The notes beneath the pieces were generated by a model, which saw only the letters and a program-made list of their open reading frames with translations, was not told where the DNA came from and searched no databases. From an uncultured Acetatifactor sp. (GTDB lineage: Bacteria > Bacillota > Clostridia > Lachnospirales > Lachnospiraceae): a stretch of DNA of 15,286 nt. Numbering within the stretch: position 1 is the first letter of the stretch; each line of letters opens with the position of its first letter. The translations under genes and the position numbers were made by a program. The stretch spans positions 1 to 15,286 of the forward strand of contig CAKRRS010000068.1 in assembly GCA_934394665.1 (NCBI GenBank), in the 5' to 3' direction. Shown here piece after piece: positions 13,584-15,286 of this stretch.

Positions 13584-15068
13584 ATGAGTAATTTACCCGA
13601 AGTAAAAATTGGCGTTGTGGCAGTAAGCCGTGACTGTTTCCCCGAGAGTCTTTCCGTAAACCGCAGAAAAGCACTGATGAAGGCTTATACCGAAAAATAC
13701 GGTACCGACAGTGTATATGAGTGCCCGGTATGTATCGTAGAGAGCGAGATCCATATGGTACAGGCACTGGAAGATATCAAGAAGGCCGGATGTAATGCGC
13801 TTTGCGTATATCTGGGCAACTTCGGCCCCGAGATCTCAGAGACCTTACTGGCAAAGCATTTTGACGGTCCCTCAATGTTCATCGCGGCAGCAGAAGAGAC
13901 CCAGAATGATCTGGTAGGCGGCAGAGGTGATGCTTACTGTGGTATGCTGAATGCAAGTTACAACTTAAAGCTTCGTAATGTAAAAGCTTATATTCCCGAG
14001 AATCCGGTAGGAACCGCTGCAGAGTGTGCAGATATGCTGCATGAGTTTCTTCCTATTGCAAGAGCCATCGTAGGACTGAGCGATCTGAAGATCATCTCCT
14101 TTGGTCCCAGACCTTTGAATTTCCTGGCATGTAATGCACCGATCAAGCAGCTGTACAACCTGGGTGTAGAGATCGAAGAGAACTCCGAACTGGATCTGTT
14201 TGAAGCCTTCAAAAAGCATGAAGGAGATGAGAGAATCCCTGCGAAAGTAAAAGAGATGGAAGCAGAGCTGGGTGCCGGCAACAAGAAACCGGAAGTACTG
14301 CCGAAGCTGGCTCAGTATGAGCTGACCCTGATTGACTGGATCGAGGCACACAGAGGATATCGTAAGTATGTGGCTATCGCCGGAAAATGCTGGCCTGCAT
14401 TCCAGACCCAGTTTGGCTTTGTTCCCTGCTATGTGAACAGCCGTCTGACCGGTATGGGTATCCCTGTATCCTGCGAAGTAGATATCTACGGATGCTTAAG
14501 CGAGTTCATCGGAACCTGTGTCAGCGCAGATACCGTTACTCTGCTGGATATCAACAATACGGTTCCCGATGATATGTATGAAGAGTCCATCAAGGGCAAG
14601 TTCAACTATACACATAACGATACCTTCATGGGATTCCACTGCGGCAATACCAACTCCAAGAAGCTGACTTCCTGCAACATGAAGTACCAGATGATCATGG
14701 CAAGAACCCTTCCCGAAGAGGTTACCCAGGGTACTCTGGAGGGAGATATCGTTCCCGGAGATATCACCTTCTACCGTCTGCAGTCCACCGCAGACAACAA
14801 GCTGCGTGCTTACATCGCACAGGGTGAAGTACTTCCCGTAGCGACCAGATCCTTCGGTGGTATCGGTATTTTCGCAATCCCCGAGATGGGACGTTTCTAT
14901 CGTCACGTACTGATCGAGAAGAACTTCCCTCATCACGGCGCCGTAGCATTCGGACACTTCGGTAAGGCACTGTATGAAGTATTCAAGTATATCGGTGTAC
15001 CTGTAGAGGATCTGAACTTCAACCAGCCGAAGGGAATGCTGTATCCTACGGAGAATCCGTTCGCGTAA
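13584..15068 (+). CDS. L-fucose/L-arabinose isomerase family protein
   Basis: This 494-aa enzyme probably interconverts an aldose and a ketose using a divalent metal. It belongs to the FucI/AraA superfamily by overall pattern, with a Rossmann-like N-terminal region (VKIGVVAVSRDCFPES, GCNALCVYLGNFGPE) and conserved acidic and histidine residues in the C-terminal half. Likely metal ligands are Glu298 in CEVDIYG, Asp322 in LLDINN, and a histidine from His352 (MGFHCGN), His450/451 or His458; these are inferred by comparison with FucI and AraA. It is not a xylose isomerase (XylA), so the substrate may be L-fucose, D-arabinose, L-arabinose or another aldose. The ATG at 13584 has an excellent AGGAGG at 8-nt spacing. 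A 154-nt gap follows DUF4867 and shows no clear promoter or terminator, so it is probably in the same unit. Confidence 0.82.
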   Translation: MSNLPEVKIGVVAVSRDCFPESLSVNRRKALMKAYTEKYGTDSVYECPVCIVESEIHMVQALEDIKKAGCNALCVYLGNFGPEISETLLAKHFDGPSMFIAAAEETQNDLVGGRGDAYCGMLNASYNLKLRNVKAYIPENPVGTAAECADMLHEFLPIARAIVGLSDLKIISFGPRPLNFLACNAPIKQLYNLGVEIEENSELDLFEAFKKHEGDERIPAKVKEMEAELGAGNKKPEVLPKLAQYELTLIDWIEAHRGYRKYVAIAGKCWPAFQTQFGFVPCYVNSRLTGMGIPVSCEVDIYGCLSEFIGTCVSADTVTLLDINNTVPDDMYEESIKGKFNYTHNDTFMGFHCGNTNSKKLTSCNMKYQMIMARTLPEEVTQGTLEGDIVPGDITFYRLQSTADNKLRAYIAQGEVLPVATRSFGGIGIFAIPEMGRFYRHVLIEKNFPHHGAVAFGHFGKALYEVFKYIGVPVEDLNFNQPKGMLYPTENPFA

Positions 15069-15090
15069 AAAGAACTTAAGTAACTGGCAA

Positions 15091-15286
15091 GTTAGTGAAG
15101 TAATTGGTCTAAAGTCGCCGTAGCCGTGGCAGTATATAAGAAACGCTGACATCGCTTTCGCTCGGGCGCAGACGTAGCGGTACATAAGCGAGGAAAGTAC
15201 CCTCGCTAAGTACCGACGTCTGCTTACGGTCAGCTTATTCTTATATACTGCCGCGGCTACTGGTTTATTGCAAGTTTTAGGGAAAC
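15091..15286 (+). repeat. Copy C of dispersed GTTAGTGAA-bounded repeat, truncated by the window end
   Basis: The copy begins with GTTAGTGAA (15091-15099), 22 bp after the isomerase stop. Its last 29 bases align with 8088-8116 of copy B at 23 of 29 positions, in the same orientation. Between these two parts it carries about 127 bp more than copy B, nearly all of it the palindrome at 15120-15260. The right end, expected to read TTCACTAAC, lies beyond the window. Confidence 0.6.
15120..15260. repeat. Long imperfect palindrome inside repeat C
   Basis: The outer arms 15120-15142 and 15238-15260 are complementary at 22 of 23 positions. Further pairing continues inward: 15145-15150 with 15229-15234, 15168-15175 with 15216-15223, 15179-15183 with 15210-15214, and 15187-15193 with 15201-15207, closing on a loop of about 7 nt. 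As RNA this would be a very stable stem of about 141 nt that could protect or terminate the isomerase transcript. No ORF fits it. Confidence 0.85.

Noticed and set aside
14496..15185. A 229-aa minus-strand frame opposite the end of the isomerase gene
   Set aside because: Its start lies inside the long palindrome of repeat C and the protein matches no pattern I know; the plus-strand frame is the conserved gene.

Overview
The window looks like a chromosomal segment of a low-to-moderate GC anaerobic Firmicute, most likely of the Lachnospiraceae. This is inferred from a long clostridial-type PRPP synthetase, a DnaD/DnaI primosome pair, a glgC-glgD glycogen pair, spoVG, and a gut-type pentose cluster with a DUF4867 protein. 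The species cannot be named from the sequence alone. Eleven complete genes plus one partly characterised gene (tocopherol-cyclase-like) account for most of the DNA. No rRNA, tRNA, CRISPR array, transposase or phage gene was seen.

Layout. (1) 96-3478, minus strand: a dnaD-dnaI(dnaC-like)-prs operon with short gaps (29 and 48 nt), a good extended -10 promoter upstream and a strong hairpin at its 3' end. (2) 3615-3784: a cluster of seven DnaA-box-like 9-mers between the replication operon and murC. Part of it folds into the apparent murC terminator. (3) 3785-5182, minus: murC with its own promoter and a structured leader, divergent from glgC. (4) 5647-8465, plus: glgC-glgD, translationally coupled, then spoVG. 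The glgC promoter has an inverted repeat over its -10 box. (5) 8576-9703, minus: a tocopherol-cyclase-like protein with its own promoter. (6) 9820-10839, minus: a LacI-family regulator, divergent from xylB (11230), a DUF4867 cupin-like gene and an L-fucose/L-arabinose isomerase-family gene (to 15068). These look like one regulated sugar-utilisation unit.

How the genes work together. The first block supplies the primosome (DnaD and the helicase loader) and PRPP for nucleotide synthesis, and the DnaA boxes upstream could tie its expression or local DnaA binding to the replication cycle. GlgC/GlgD make ADP-glucose for glycogen. In the sugar block, the isomerase would make a ketose, the FGGY kinase would phosphorylate it, and the LacI protein probably represses both its own promoter and that of the kinase: each promoter carries a GTG-N6-CAC palindrome just after the predicted start of transcription. 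No transporter lies inside the window.

The least expected structure is a family of dispersed intergenic elements bounded by GTTAGTGAA/TTCACTAAC. One copy is complete (8048-8157). One is partial and inverted at the window start (about 1-67). One at the window end (15091-15286) carries an internal palindrome of about 141 bp. All coordinates, promoters and palindromes were read by eye; family names come from motif recognition, without database searches.
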